Assembly (NCBI GenBank): GCA_027575805.1
Contig: JANBPU010000014.1
Span: 115,723 to 179,722 of the forward strand
Length of the DNA stretch: 64,000 nucleotides
From: Mycoemilia scoparia
Lineage: Eukaryota; Kickxellomycota; Kickxellomycetes; Kickxellales; Kickxellaceae
Reading direction: 5' to 3'
In this document: piece after piece, positions 11,892-21,591 of the stretch
How positions within the stretch are numbered: position 1 is the stretch's first letter
How the letters are laid out: each line of letters begins with the position of its first letter
The notes under the pieces: model-generated
The model's database searches: none
Told to the model about the DNA's origin: nothing
Seen by the model: only the letters and a program-made list of their open reading frames with translations
Program-made: the position numbers and the translations under genes

Positions 11892-13661
11892 TTATCTGGA
11901 AAGTACACTGGCAGCGAGGTTAGAAAATGGATTCTTGGCACTTCCTGGCTCACCATTCTGGCTATTTGGGAACAAGAAGTAGCTGTAGCCAATGATAATA
12001 TAAGCAATCAGCATCATGAATCCTTCAAGCCAGTTGCTGCGACCATCCATAATAACATAGTTGACGAGCATGACAGTAAGGAGAAGGACAACAATATCGT
12101 AGAGTCCAAAGTAAAGATCCATCTGCTTGTCAAAGGCCCAACCAGCAATGCAAAGAACAGGGAGAACAAATAAGAAAATCTGGAGACTGGATCCGACAGC
12201 CACACCCAGGGCGAGATCCATCTTGTCCTTGATTGCAACAGTAATAGCAGTAACATGCTCGGCAGCGTTACCGACAATAGGAAGGAGAATAAGACCGACA
12301 AAGGACTCGGAAAGGTTCCATTGAGTGGTGAGCTCATCAATGGAATCAACAAGGTATTCAGCGCAAACAGCAGTGATGATAGTGACAATGGCAAGCAGGA
12401 TACTTGATCCCATGATGGTAAGTTCTGGGCTTTCCTCCTCTTCTTCCTCTTCAAAGTCTGCTTCATCGTCAACAAAGAGGGTAGTTTCGGGGGATTGGAC
12501 AACTGCAGCACCAGGCCCACTGGGGTTCTGGGTGCCATTGCCAGATGAAGAAGCAGAGGCACCTGCAGCAGCTACGGCAGCATATGAATTGGCATCCTGG
12601 GAGGCGGCCTTCTTTTGAGCAGCCTTAATTCCATTGGATGAGGCGACACTGCAAGATGAGGAGGCATATTTGCGGTCAAGCTCTCTCTTATCAGCGAGGG
12701 GAACGCTCTTGAACAGGTCAGCATTGGTCTTGAGCTGGAACAAAAGGAAAGCAAGGTAAACCAACAACATCAAAACAGCACTGATGTGGGACAATTCTTT
12801 GATAGACTCTTCCAAGACCTTGGCATCAGCATTGATAGTGTGGAAGATGGTTGGAAGCAAAGCAAAAAGCATTGAAAGAGCGAGAAGTCCAGAGTATGTT
12901 TGGACAGCCGAGCTGTTGAACATCTGCTCGACCCTGTTGAGACCGCCAAAGAAGAAGCAGCCACCACCAACAAGCAAGAGATTCGATAACATCGAGCCAA
13001 TGAGTGAGGTCTGGACCACAGTCTTCTTGTCCTTCAAAAGGGCAAGTACACCAACAAGGAGTTCGACGGCGTTGCCAAATGTGGCATTCATCAATCCACC
13101 GATAGTCTCACCAAGGTGGAGAGCAAGCTGCTCGGTTGCGTAACCTAGCTGTTGGGCCAAAGGAATGATGGCAAAGAAGTTGATAACAAACACATAGACT
13201 TTGTTCCATTCGGCGTGGTGGGAGTAGATGCCAAGAGGAACCAACAGCAAAAGTATATTGAGGCAGCTGCTAAATACGGTTCTGCGAAGCAGGGTGATTG
13301 GGCTCTCAAATCCAACTGGGCGAGAGTGATCATCCTCCCTGGCCAAACAACCTAATCCGACCTTGTCAAGGAAGCTAGTAACCCAGGTTGGACTATGGTG
13401 GCTGTAGTGCTCTTCGCGGGCGATTTGGTTCAACTCGTGTCTTCCGTAGAAGGTTATGTTGCGGCCAGTAGCCTCTCCGCTGGTGCTTGCGCGAGCCCGT
13501 CTGGGAGAAAATGAGCCATCGTTACCATCTATGCTTATTCTGCTGGCCTTGCTGGCCTTCTTGGAGAGCAGGGGAGTGGTTTCGATCGAGTGCTGCTGGG
13601 TTTGGGTGGCACCACCGCTTCTGTCCCCGGTGCCCTTTCCTTGGCGAGTGGAGTTGTTCAT
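11892..13661 (-). CDS. VCX1: Vacuolar-type Ca2+/H+ exchanger (CAX family)
   Basis: A single exon gives 589 residues. The two CAX alpha repeats are clear: GNAVELLVGVLALLKD near residue 192 and GNAAEHVTAITVAIKD near residue 462. These carry the Gly-Asn-Ala-x-Glu ion-binding cores, each followed by a GS helix (LIGSMLSNLLLVGG and VAVGSSLQIFLFVLP). An acidic run DFEEEEEEE at the central loop before repeat two is typical of CAX proteins. The N-terminal tail of about 130 residues contains a TTPLLS stretch that resembles a dileucine vacuolar sorting signal. It exports Ca2+ from the cytosol into the vacuole in exchange for protons. It is longer than yeast Vcx1 (about 410 residues) because of the N-tail and an Ala/Ser-rich central loop. 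Confidence 0.93.
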   Translation of the reverse strand: MNNSTRQGKGTGDRSGGATQTQQHSIETTPLLSKKASKASRISIDGNDGSFSPRRARASTSGEATGRNITFYGRHELNQIAREEHYSHHSPTWVTSFLDKVGLGCLAREDDHSRPVGFESPITLLRRTVFSSCLNILLLLVPLGIYSHHAEWNKVYVFVINFFAIIPLAQQLGYATEQLALHLGETIGGLMNATFGNAVELLVGVLALLKDKKTVVQTSLIGSMLSNLLLVGGGCFFFGGLNRVEQMFNSSAVQTYSGLLALSMLFALLPTIFHTINADAKVLEESIKELSHISAVLMLLVYLAFLLFQLKTNADLFKSVPLADKRELDRKYASSSCSVASSNGIKAAQKKAASQDANSYAAVAAAGASASSSGNGTQNPSGPGAAVVQSPETTLFVDDEADFEEEEEEESPELTIMGSSILLAIVTIITAVCAEYLVDSIDELTTQWNLSESFVGLILLPIVGNAAEHVTAITVAIKDKMDLALGVAVGSSLQIFLFVLPVLCIAGWAFDKQMDLYFGLYDIVVLLLTVMLVNYVIMDGRSNWLEGFMMLIAYIIIGYSYFLFPNSQNGEPGSAKNPFSNLAASVLSR

Positions 13662-14689
13662 GGGCTAAAATGCAAAAAGCGGATAAATAAATATGACAAT
13701 AATATCACTGGTCGTAAAAAAGGGCCTTGAATAAACTATAGAAGTTGGTGAACAAGTGTTGGAAAATGGTATGGCTTGGGCTAGCAGAAGTCAAGGTACT
13801 TTATCAATATGCGAGACAAAAATATCTCTGAGGTATGTTTTGGGCAGGAACCAAAAATAAATATATCTCGCTGAAAGATTGAAGTAGTTGTGAGAAAGAA
13901 GAGAGAGATAAAGGACAACACTATTCAGGGCGTGCCAGTTGTTTTTGGGCGTGTGGTGATGCTTGGTGTGTCAAGTATTATAAATATAGGGGTAAAATGA
14001 AATTGGAGCGACAGCAGTAGCGAAAATGTTTGGTTGTACATGGCCATAATTGTATTTATATGCCCAGCCTGTGCACACGAGAACAAAAGGGCGTTCCTCT
14101 CCCCCACTGGCCAGGCACAACAATCTTGTTCAACCAATAAAGCCTGGGTCGACCTTTGGCATTGCTTTATCGAGCCCTCTTTCTGTTACCTAACTCCTTG
14201 CTTCCAACCTTCCACTAAAGAAAATTATCTTTGTTGCCTTAGTAGTAATAATTTCCTGCGTTATGGCAAGCAGACACATGCTTGATCCAACTGACCATAT
14301 GTCCTTCCCCAAGAATGTTGCCAAGACCAGTGGTTGATTGCATGTCAATCACTTCAAAACCTAAATAGACGCATCGTTCTTTATAGAATTTTCTTTCATC
14401 TAAGTTGATTATTCTTTTCTTGCCTTTTTAATGATGTGGCATACTTACAATAGAGTACCTTTTTACAAGTTGCTGTCCAGCCAATTGCCAGAATCCGAGG
14501 AAAAAAGATACTCCTAGTACAACTGGCCTGGATCCGCTGCTCACGCCGAAATTAGACAGAACAAGTAAATGTTTTATCTGCAAGGCCTGCCCAGCTGAAT
14601 TCGCGGCTAACTGGGTTCTCCCAAGCACTGTAGCCATGTCACATACCACCTGCTACTGTTTGGCCACATATCTGGCCTGACCATCAGTA

Positions 14690-14945
14690 TGGTGAATAGT
14701 CTTGGTCTTTGCCTGAGGAGATTAAGGCCCTGTTGATACTCAATGAAAGACACAATGAGCTCCCTGATTAGTTCGAGAGCCAGAAAGATCTCGCCAACCC
14801 TCTACAATACAAGATCATACTGGTGGTCGCTATTCTAGGCAAGCGCCAATATTGACTGCAAAAACGCTGGCATTGTTTCTATTCTCAGAAGACCCAACAT
14901 TTTTCAACGGCCTGATGGTAAAGAGCATTTCTTTATCATCAATTG
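14690..14945 (+). pseudogene. Possible decayed coding fragment
   Basis: From about 14697 one frame reads SWSLPEEIKALLILNERHN with a downstream in-frame stop, continues FESQKDLANPLQYKI, then stops. A neighbouring frame then reads SILRRPNIFQRPDGKEHFF and INWLTD before another stop. The W-x-x-x-EE-x-x-x-L-L pattern is faintly like a Myb/SANT helix, but the match is weak. I interpret it as old coding sequence with at least two stops and one frame change. It may equally be chance composition. Confidence 0.3.
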
Positions 14946-15204
14946 GCTTACTGACTAAATAGCTTTGGTGCCCAATCCTGCAAAATTGCTCCAATCCATA
15001 CTCCAAGCATCATAATACCACATGCCTCGATGCCAAACATAAACTATTCAGTAACCCTGGTTCGATCCATTCTCTGCCAGAACTCAACACTTGCACTTTA
15101 TTGATGCGCTCCCTCTATACACTGACAAGCTTGTCCCTTCGAATAGAACAACGATGATTATGGACAAAGTCTTGTCTATAATACAGGAAATATATGGCAA
15201 GTTC

Positions 15205-15365
15205 TTCATCAAAAGGGAACAGGCTGGTAGCCTTACACATTCCCTGCAAACAGTCCATAAGCCATACATTTTAGCTGCAATCTGGCAGATTATTTGCCAT
15301 TATCCAAGATATTGCTCTGGTGCATCTTTAAAGGAGGTTCTACCATATACCAAATACCTTGGACC
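15205..15365 (+). repeat. Dispersed repeat family 2, copy 1
   Basis: It shares an ordered series of words with 43336-43490: CAAAAGGGAACAG, TTCCCTGCAAA, CCATAAGC, ATTTTAGCTG, a pair reading AAAGGAGGTT here and AGAGGAGGTT there, and CCATATA, at nearly the same spacing. That makes two diverged copies of one element. A 96-codon frame (15091-15381) runs through this copy, but the other copy has stops in that frame. Confidence 0.7.
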
Positions 15366-15982
15366 TAACTCATTCTACTGAATCTCACACCCCTATCACT
15401 ATCAAATACCAACCTTTTTTGCAAGGCTTTTACTTACTTTTTTAATTTTGAAATGGCATCCTGTCAAGGGTAACAAGTTGTTCCCACCGCGGTAGAGGCT
15501 AAATGATTGAGATCAACCTCTAATGAACCTGATCTTTTGTGGCTGCAACACATTTTTATTGGCCAAGCCTCTGTGAAACCAATAAATCATTTGTTATTAT
15601 TATTAATGTGGCTAAAAGATTCCTTTGTGTGTTGTATAAAGTGCTAGCCCACTTTCAGCTAGGCTTATAGCACAGGTACCATAGATCTAAATGTATGTAC
15701 GCCTCTCTGTTCATCATGACCATGATGAGGCCATAAACTCACGCACGCTACAGCTCACTTTACCTCTATGCATGGCTAAATCATTACCCATTTAACCTGA
15801 TCTATATTCCAAAAATATTTTTTGCTACAGCTCTGGGGTCTGTCTCTTGTCAGATATGGTAAGTTTGTCATTTAACAAAAGTAGTGGTTTATGTGTGGAA
15901 AATGTGTGGGATCACCCCAGACATTCCCATTATATTTATTTTGACAAACTATCTGGTTACCTAATTCACTCTATCAAAGTTC

Positions 15983-17474
15983 TTAGAAACCATAGTCTTC
16001 CTCATATAGCTCCGAGTAATTTATTAAGCTGCGTCCTCCGCTCTCTCCTGTTCCCCACTTCTGCAAAATATCAGTCCCTTGCTTTTGTTGTTGTTTTTGT
16101 GGCGGCAGGGATTGCTGAGGTTGTTGACCCATTGCATCATTAGCGTTAACGGTGGTGGGAAGGGAGCCCGGAGATATAATATTTCCGCCTTGCTGCTGGG
16201 CATTAGCAGTATTTCCAATAGAACCTGCAGCTTCCAGCTGTTTTTGTTGCTTAGCAAGTTGTTTTTGGTGTGCTTCCAGACGCCGCTTTTGTTTCATCAT
16301 TTTTTTGTACTGTGCTTCTTGCTCATCATCAGAAAATTCCATCTCATCCTCTCCGATCTCCTCATCGCAGTGGTTGCTTGCATCTGTAGCCCTGATCATT
16401 TGTATTTGGTTAACCATCAGATACTGGGCCTGATCCATGGTAAAGAACATCTTTCTTCCAATAAAACATTTCTCTCGATCAATCTCATCCGCCGAATTAA
16501 ATCGAATTGAGAACAACGGCCTGACAATCGGACCAAATACTTCAAAGACCTAATTGAAAATTTCATACAATAAGTTGAATGGGTGTATCTGATAAAAGGT
16601 GAATTGCTTGTTTTTGTGCATGGCTGAGTTGTTTATAATGATTTTGGTTAGAGAAATGAAGCTCTACTTACTGCTCCCAAAACATGCCTATCTTCAAACG
16701 CAACCAGTGTTCCCTCATTTAGAATCCTGCTATTATCTGCTCCTGCATCCCGTTCAATAACAACAATCTTTTCAACTATTGAATGGATCCGACCAAGTGG
16801 TTCTAGTTTTGCTTCTGGAGGAAATTCCTTTAATAATATTTCTGGAATAGTCGGATCGGATATTTCGTGTTTGGTTATAAAATCTGACTCTTTGTAAGGT
16901 TCTTCACCTTCTTCGTCTGAATATACTAACTGGTCGTTGCTATTATTGTTATTAATATTTATGATGGATGGTCCTGATGAGTTAGAGCTTAGGGATGAGT
17001 CCGAATTATAACCATCCATCTCTCTAATAATATTAATGCGTTTTGTTAGATCGTGTATTTGTATTATACCATTCCTTTGTCTAGACAAATCAATTATTTG
17101 GAGGTTGCACTTACATTTCGTTTCCAAAGGATATATCTTGGTTTGGTGGTGGTTGCGCATTGTTTGTTTTTTGGTCATCATTTTTGTCGGCTATAGTGTT
17201 TGCGCCTTCTTTATCTTGTGAACTATACAAGTATTATCCAAAAATATATAACCAAGCTAGATTGATTTATGCCAAAAGCACCTCGCATATAGCACCTTAG
17301 CTCTCTTGCTTTCGCAAACACATTTCCTTGCTAAAAGCCAGCCTCCTGGTAAAGTATTATGTTTTTGAAATAATCATACACAAAATTGGTTGCTACTTAC
17401 GCTTCAGCTGCTTGTCTGCTCGCCTGCATCGCGTTTTCGATATTACATTCAATCGGGGATTCCTTTGTATCCAT
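15983..17474 (-). CDS. NAF1: H/ACA RNP assembly factor NAF1
   Basis: Four exons: 15983..16549, 16672..17023, 17115..17222 and 17401..17474, giving 366 residues in frame. The core NAF1 domain runs from about residue 130 to 225. It includes GRIHSIVEKIVVIE, then LNEGTLVAFEDRHVLGAVFEVFG across the exon 3/4 junction, then GPIVRPLFSIRF, the six-stranded barrel shared with Gar1. Acidic stretches flank it (YSDEEGEE), and a Gln/Lys coiled-coil-like segment plus a Gln/Pro-rich tail follow. NAF1 binds nascent Cbf5-containing box H/ACA particles in the nucleus and is later exchanged for Gar1. The ATG at 17474 follows an AT-rich leader; the first exon encodes a short Ala/Gln-rich helix. Confidence 0.9.
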
Positions 17475-18031
17475 TTTTAATATATTAGTTGAACTAAAAG
17501 TAAAGCAAAAATCTGTTTGTGCGTTTGGCAAATAGTTCAAGAAAAAAATATAGCTGATGATGACATTATTTGATCAAATCTGATTCACTCTTGCCCAGCT
17601 AATGGAATCAGATTCTCAGCCACTAACAGAAACGGCAAAAGCAAGTTTATTGGATGTCATTACCAACTAGTTTAAATCCAAGAAAATTGGCTGATGAGAC
17701 AAAGGTGCATACTCGACAATTTGAACCATACCAACATTTAGCTTTATGATAGTTACAAGTAATACATTAATTATGGAAATGGTATGAATGAAAATTAAAG
17801 AAAGAGAGAGAGGGAGAGAGGGATATAGATGTGGCAAATGTAAGTAAATGATATCCATAAAGTTGATTCTAAATAAACAGAGCCACTCAAATATATATAT
17901 ATAGCCTTGACATCAATGTTTCTAAGTTTAACAATTGGAGAGCATCTCTGATAGCAGCATTAAATGTTGAAATTATCATATTATCTTGGGCGCGGGTATA
18001 TTATCAGATCGAGCGTTGTGTTGTAATATTA
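17475..18031. other. Intergenic region
   Basis: 557 nt between the NAF1 start and the stop codon of the secreted-protein gene. It includes a GA-rich tract near 17800-17822 and a short (TA)n near 17890-17902. No gene seen. Confidence 0.5.
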
Positions 18032-18643
18032 TCAGTCTTTGGAGTTCGTATCTTGTAGGCTTTTATCAAGACCTTTCCCGTTGCTTAAACTATCTTGACT
18101 TTCGACTTTATATTTCCTTAGGAGTTGCTTAATATATTCCGACAACCTCTTAATTTCCTCATCTGTTTTTGGGTATCCATTTTCGTCCACATACGCCAGT
18201 ACCTGTTCACTGATAAGGTCCTTGGTTTTGGCATCAATTGTGACCCGCATTTTCTCGATATATATTAACACCAATTTTTTCAAATGGTCAATGTTCAGAG
18301 GCCTGTCTAATGGCATATGGTCTGGTGCTGTCTGCAAGCCCTCAAGTGACTTGGTGGGTGTAGGATGATGCGTGCTTGAAGTGGTAGTTGACGTCCGTGT
18401 CGTGGTTGCACGTTCCGATAATATTGTTGGTGATACTTCAGGTACATTTGATGTTGAGAATGGTAGTTCAAGCATGTCAGGCAGCGTGTCCTGTGGCCTT
18501 AGCTGCTGCTGCTGTCTTTTATCAAAGTGATCCGATTTCCCTTCGTTGTTTATATTAGCAGAGCCCCTGTAGAGTGGGCGTGCCTCTACCAGTGAAGGTG
18601 AAAGTAGTATTGCCAAAAGTACTAGATGTGTAACGATATTCAT
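18032..18643 (-). CDS. Small predicted secreted protein
   Basis: A single exon gives 203 residues that I do not recognise. The N-terminus MNIVTHLVLLAILLSPSLVEA is a good signal peptide with a likely cut after VEA (about residue 21). A Lys-Arg at about residues 42-43, followed by a Gln run, could be a Kex2-type processing site. A Thr/Ser-rich linker lies around residues 80-96 (TTTRTSTTTSSTHHPTPT), a likely O-mannosylation region. The C-terminal about 90 residues are charged and probably helical, without Cys. It may be secreted or cell-wall associated; the function is unknown. Confidence 0.7.
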   Translation of the reverse strand: MNIVTHLVLLAILLSPSLVEARPLYRGSANINNEGKSDHFDKRQQQQLRPQDTLPDMLELPFSTSNVPEVSPTILSERATTTRTSTTTSSTHHPTPTKSLEGLQTAPDHMPLDRPLNIDHLKKLVLIYIEKMRVTIDAKTKDLISEQVLAYVDENGYPKTDEEIKRLSEYIKQLLRKYKVESQDSLSNGKGLDKSLQDTNSKD

Positions 18644-19286
18644 TTAACATAGTATGTAGACGCCCAAAATGACAAACTTAAACATATATAAATAAACAGA
18701 TGAACAAGGAAGCTACCCAAACTATGGGGTTTACAGCAGAAAGAGAAAGGAATTGCATCTTTCTATTCCCTCCTCTGCGCTCCTCCTGTTCACTCATGTC
18801 TGGCCGCTATCCAGATTTGCTCGTGAAGGCAGTAAGGCAGCGGTTCTTAACCACTAGCTAAAGAAGTAATGCCAAATTCAGACAACAATCCAACTTATCC
18901 AATTGGATTTTCGTAATCGCTTTAAACAACAAAGTATATAGGTTTTATTTAATTCAGAAAATGCAAGGGCAACACTTCCTGGCTAATCTCTGTAAAGCCA
19001 TGGCTACTTGTGCTCTAGTTGACTACAAATGCGTGTGTGCACATGTGCCGCTGAGCAAATATGATGCATATACTGTGTTTAAATTACTCAGTCTGCATTT
19101 TTATTTACAGATATATTTCTTTGCAAGTAATATTCTTATTGGTAAAACAAATATCCAACCTTTCACATATGGTAATAATTTCTGAAGGGTGCCTTTGGTG
19201 GCCAATGATCATAGGCGCAATCACAGCCAAATGAGTGACTAGCCCTTTAAAATAACCTCTCACATAGCAAGTTAGTTTATTGAAAT
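18644..19286. other. Intergenic region containing a repeat copy
   Basis: 643 nt upstream of the secreted-protein gene and downstream of PPCDC. It carries a copy of the small dispersed repeat family 1 at 19166-19240. Confidence 0.5.
19166..19240 (+). repeat. MITE-like repeat family 1, copy A
   Basis: The copy begins ATATGGTAATAATTTC and continues through a core resembling GGTGGCCAATGATCATAGG and CAATCACAGCCAAAT. The same layout recurs at 39090-39170 and, reversed, at 32836-32945. It sits about 50 nt downstream of the PPCDC stop codon. Confidence 0.7.
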
Positions 19287-20339
19287 TCATGATTCCCTAG
19301 TTCCATTCTCACATAACAGACTGAGGATCGTCTTAGCGATCAGTTCAGGCTCAGCCATTGCCCCGATTCCTGTATCTCCACACGCCAATGTCTTGCTGAT
19401 AGGATCCACAACCACAAATCCTAGTTGATCTTTCAAAGTAGCTATTTGGATAGATGTGTGTGGATGGTTCCACATATGTGTATTCATAGCTGGGCATATG
19501 ACTCGAGGTCGTCCACTGTCCCAGGCCCGCAATATACAAGTCAGTAGATTATCACAGTAGCCGTTGGCTATCTTGGCCATTGTATTCGCATCAAGGGGTG
19601 CTATTACAACAATATCTGCCCATTCTCGAAGCTACATCACAAGAATTGACATACTAGTGAGTAAGTGATGGAATTTGCTAGATATGATTGAACATACAAA
19701 GACTTAGGCACATTTTGTGGATACACACACAATCACGCATGAGCTTACCTGTATATGCAAAACTGGGTCTCCAATCTTTTTCCATGCCTATTAAAACAAA
19801 CACTGGGTTCTTGAGTTTTCGAATTAATATTTCAGTCGATATCAGCATTGATATTTCCATACCTTCCACTCATCTTTATCAGTATACAAAGTTACGCCCT
19901 TTGGCAGCGCATTTAGGGATATAAAATGCAGGGCAGAATTTGTGGTTACTATCTTTACTTCGACCTCCCAGTTTTTGTTCTACATCAGCCATACAACGCG
20001 GTTTTCATATTGAATTTAATGGCCTTGTTCTTATTGTGGCATTCCTTTATGGAATAAGCTTCATAATTCTGGTTCAGCTACTGTTGGCTATGCACCATGC
20101 TTTATAATTGATGTCATGCCACATCAAACTGTCTACTATACCTTTGTGGCTAGTTCTGTGACCAAGTGCGCTAGGAGGGGTATCTTTATGGATGCAACGC
20201 TCCCCGTCGCACCAATTAGAATGTGCTTGACATTCTTATTCCTTTCTTTTGCTGAAAGTCCGGCTGTTGTAATGGACGAATTCAAGTAGTTTGGAGTTTC
20301 CAAAGTGCTGGCATCTTGCCGGGTGTCTGTAGTAGACAT
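19287..20339 (-). CDS. Phosphopantothenoylcysteine decarboxylase
   Basis: Four exons: 19287..19631, 19749..19787 (39 nt), 19863..19979 and 20142..20339, giving 232 residues in frame. It decarboxylates 4'-phosphopantothenoylcysteine with FMN in coenzyme A synthesis. The flavoprotein start ILIGATGSVASIKIP lies in exon 1. The catalytic His is in LHIQ of the tiny exon 3, the Asn in PAMNTHMW, and the Cys in LACGDTGIGAMAEP, so all three known active-site residues (His90, Asn142 and Cys175 of the Arabidopsis enzyme) are present in one chain. Unlike yeast Hal3/Vhs3/Cab3 there is no long acidic tail, which suggests a self-sufficient homotrimer. It is divergent from pICln across 262 nt. Confidence 0.93.
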
Positions 20340-20601
20340 GTTCAGGTATTTATATATTTATATGACCTAGTATTTTACAAAGTGTTTATAAAATGTTTTA
20401 CATATTACAAATGAAAGAAAGTGAAGCGATAATGCTTGATGACCAATGTCTAAAACATCTGGATCATTTATTATATCGTGAACCCATAACTTTTCATAAT
20501 TAATTGGCTTTTAAAATTTCTTGGTAGGACTTTGACTTTAACATGGTTTCCCCATTCTATAAAAACTACTATTTGTGCCTCCACATACAGAACTATATAC
20601 A

Positions 20602-21546
20602 ATGACATTGACAGTCCTTAGGCAACTTCCAGTACTCCAGGAGTCATTGGTTTTGCACAAAATATCTGGTGTCAAACTCAATAACCAGATTCCATCATCA
20701 ATCAACCCAACTCCCAAAGAGGGTGATCTTTACATTCATAAAGAGTAGGCAAAATTCGAACCTCCATTGTGATGCAATAGTTACTACTACTTATACTAAC
20801 CTGGGAATATTTATCATGTAGCTTTATTCTGTTCTATGATGCCAATCTTTCTTCGGGATTCTCTTTTGATTACCCTTCCATCATAATACATGGATTCCGA
20901 AATAATCAAGAGTCAGAGCCAGAGTCTGGATGTGGCCTTTATGTTCAGCTAGATACAGATTTGCCAATAATATACACATCTCAAGTAAACATTAATAATG
21001 ACAACACAAGTGGGGCCGTTCATGAAAGACCGGATGATGATGATGATGATGACAATGAAAATGAAGATTACGATATGGAAAGCCTTGGGCTGGAGTTTGA
21101 TTTCATATTTCCAGATAGCCAAAGCTGTAAGCTATATATCTATATATATATATTCTCTAGCTGACAAATATTCATGAAAACAAAGTTCTTGATATGACAT
21201 TAATTGTTGCTATTGTAAATATATAGTAGACGGCATCTGCGCAGTTATTGGTGAAAACATTACTAAGCATGTTGGAGAGATTGATCCGGACCAAGAAGAT
21301 TCAGATGACAATGACCAGAATTCTGAAAATATGACTGGAATTACACGACTGAATGGTACATCTGATTTGAAAAAGAGTGGATTCTTTACTGAGCCGGTTG
21401 ACCCGCAACAGCTTTCTGAAGATGGAAGGAGAACTATGGAACGTCTAAATGAGACAATAAGCGAGAATAATACAAATAGTAATGCCAGTGGGAATACTGA
21501 TGGTCATAATGAAGATGAAGAAGACAGATTTGAAGATGCGCCATAG
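20602..21546 (+). CDS. pICln-like methylosome subunit
   Basis: Three exons: 20602..20744, 20822..21126 and 21227..21546, giving 255 residues. Residues about 40-75 give GDLYIHKEDFILFYDANLSS then GFSFDYPSIIIHGF, the PH-like core of the pICln family. An acidic poly-Asp/Glu stretch (from a GATGAT repeat near 21035) lies before FDFIFPDSQ, and the C-terminal half is acidic and Asn-rich, as in pICln. pICln presents Sm proteins to the PRMT5 methylosome for snRNP assembly. The C-terminus is open and low complexity. The gene converges with the next MFS gene; the stop codons are only 45 nt apart. Confidence 0.85.
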
Positions 21547-21591
21547 AAACCGTGTTTACATCAATAGCTTTTAGCTTTTGTAAAAAACCTA

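Larger units (their letters stand above)
13662..15982. other. 2.3 kb gene-poor region with repeat and decayed coding sequence
   Basis: This is the largest gene-free stretch. It includes the exchanger promoter (13662 to about 14200), a stretch at about 14690-14945 that reads like coding sequence broken by stops and a frame change, and a copy of a dispersed repeat at about 15205-15365. Together these suggest the remains of a transposable element or dead gene. No intact gene seen. Confidence 0.55.

Noticed and set aside
12014..13355. Several long frames on both strands within the Ca2+/H+ exchanger gene
   Set aside because: They are shadows in other frames of a strongly codon-biased real gene and have no family resemblance.
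15050..15080. GGTTCGATCC, resembling a tRNA T-loop
   Set aside because: The flanking bases do not form a 5-bp T-stem and no acceptor, D or anticodon arm is found nearby.
15091..15381. 96-codon frame overlapping repeat family 2 copy 1
   Set aside because: The other copy of the repeat has stops in this frame, so it is not conserved as protein.
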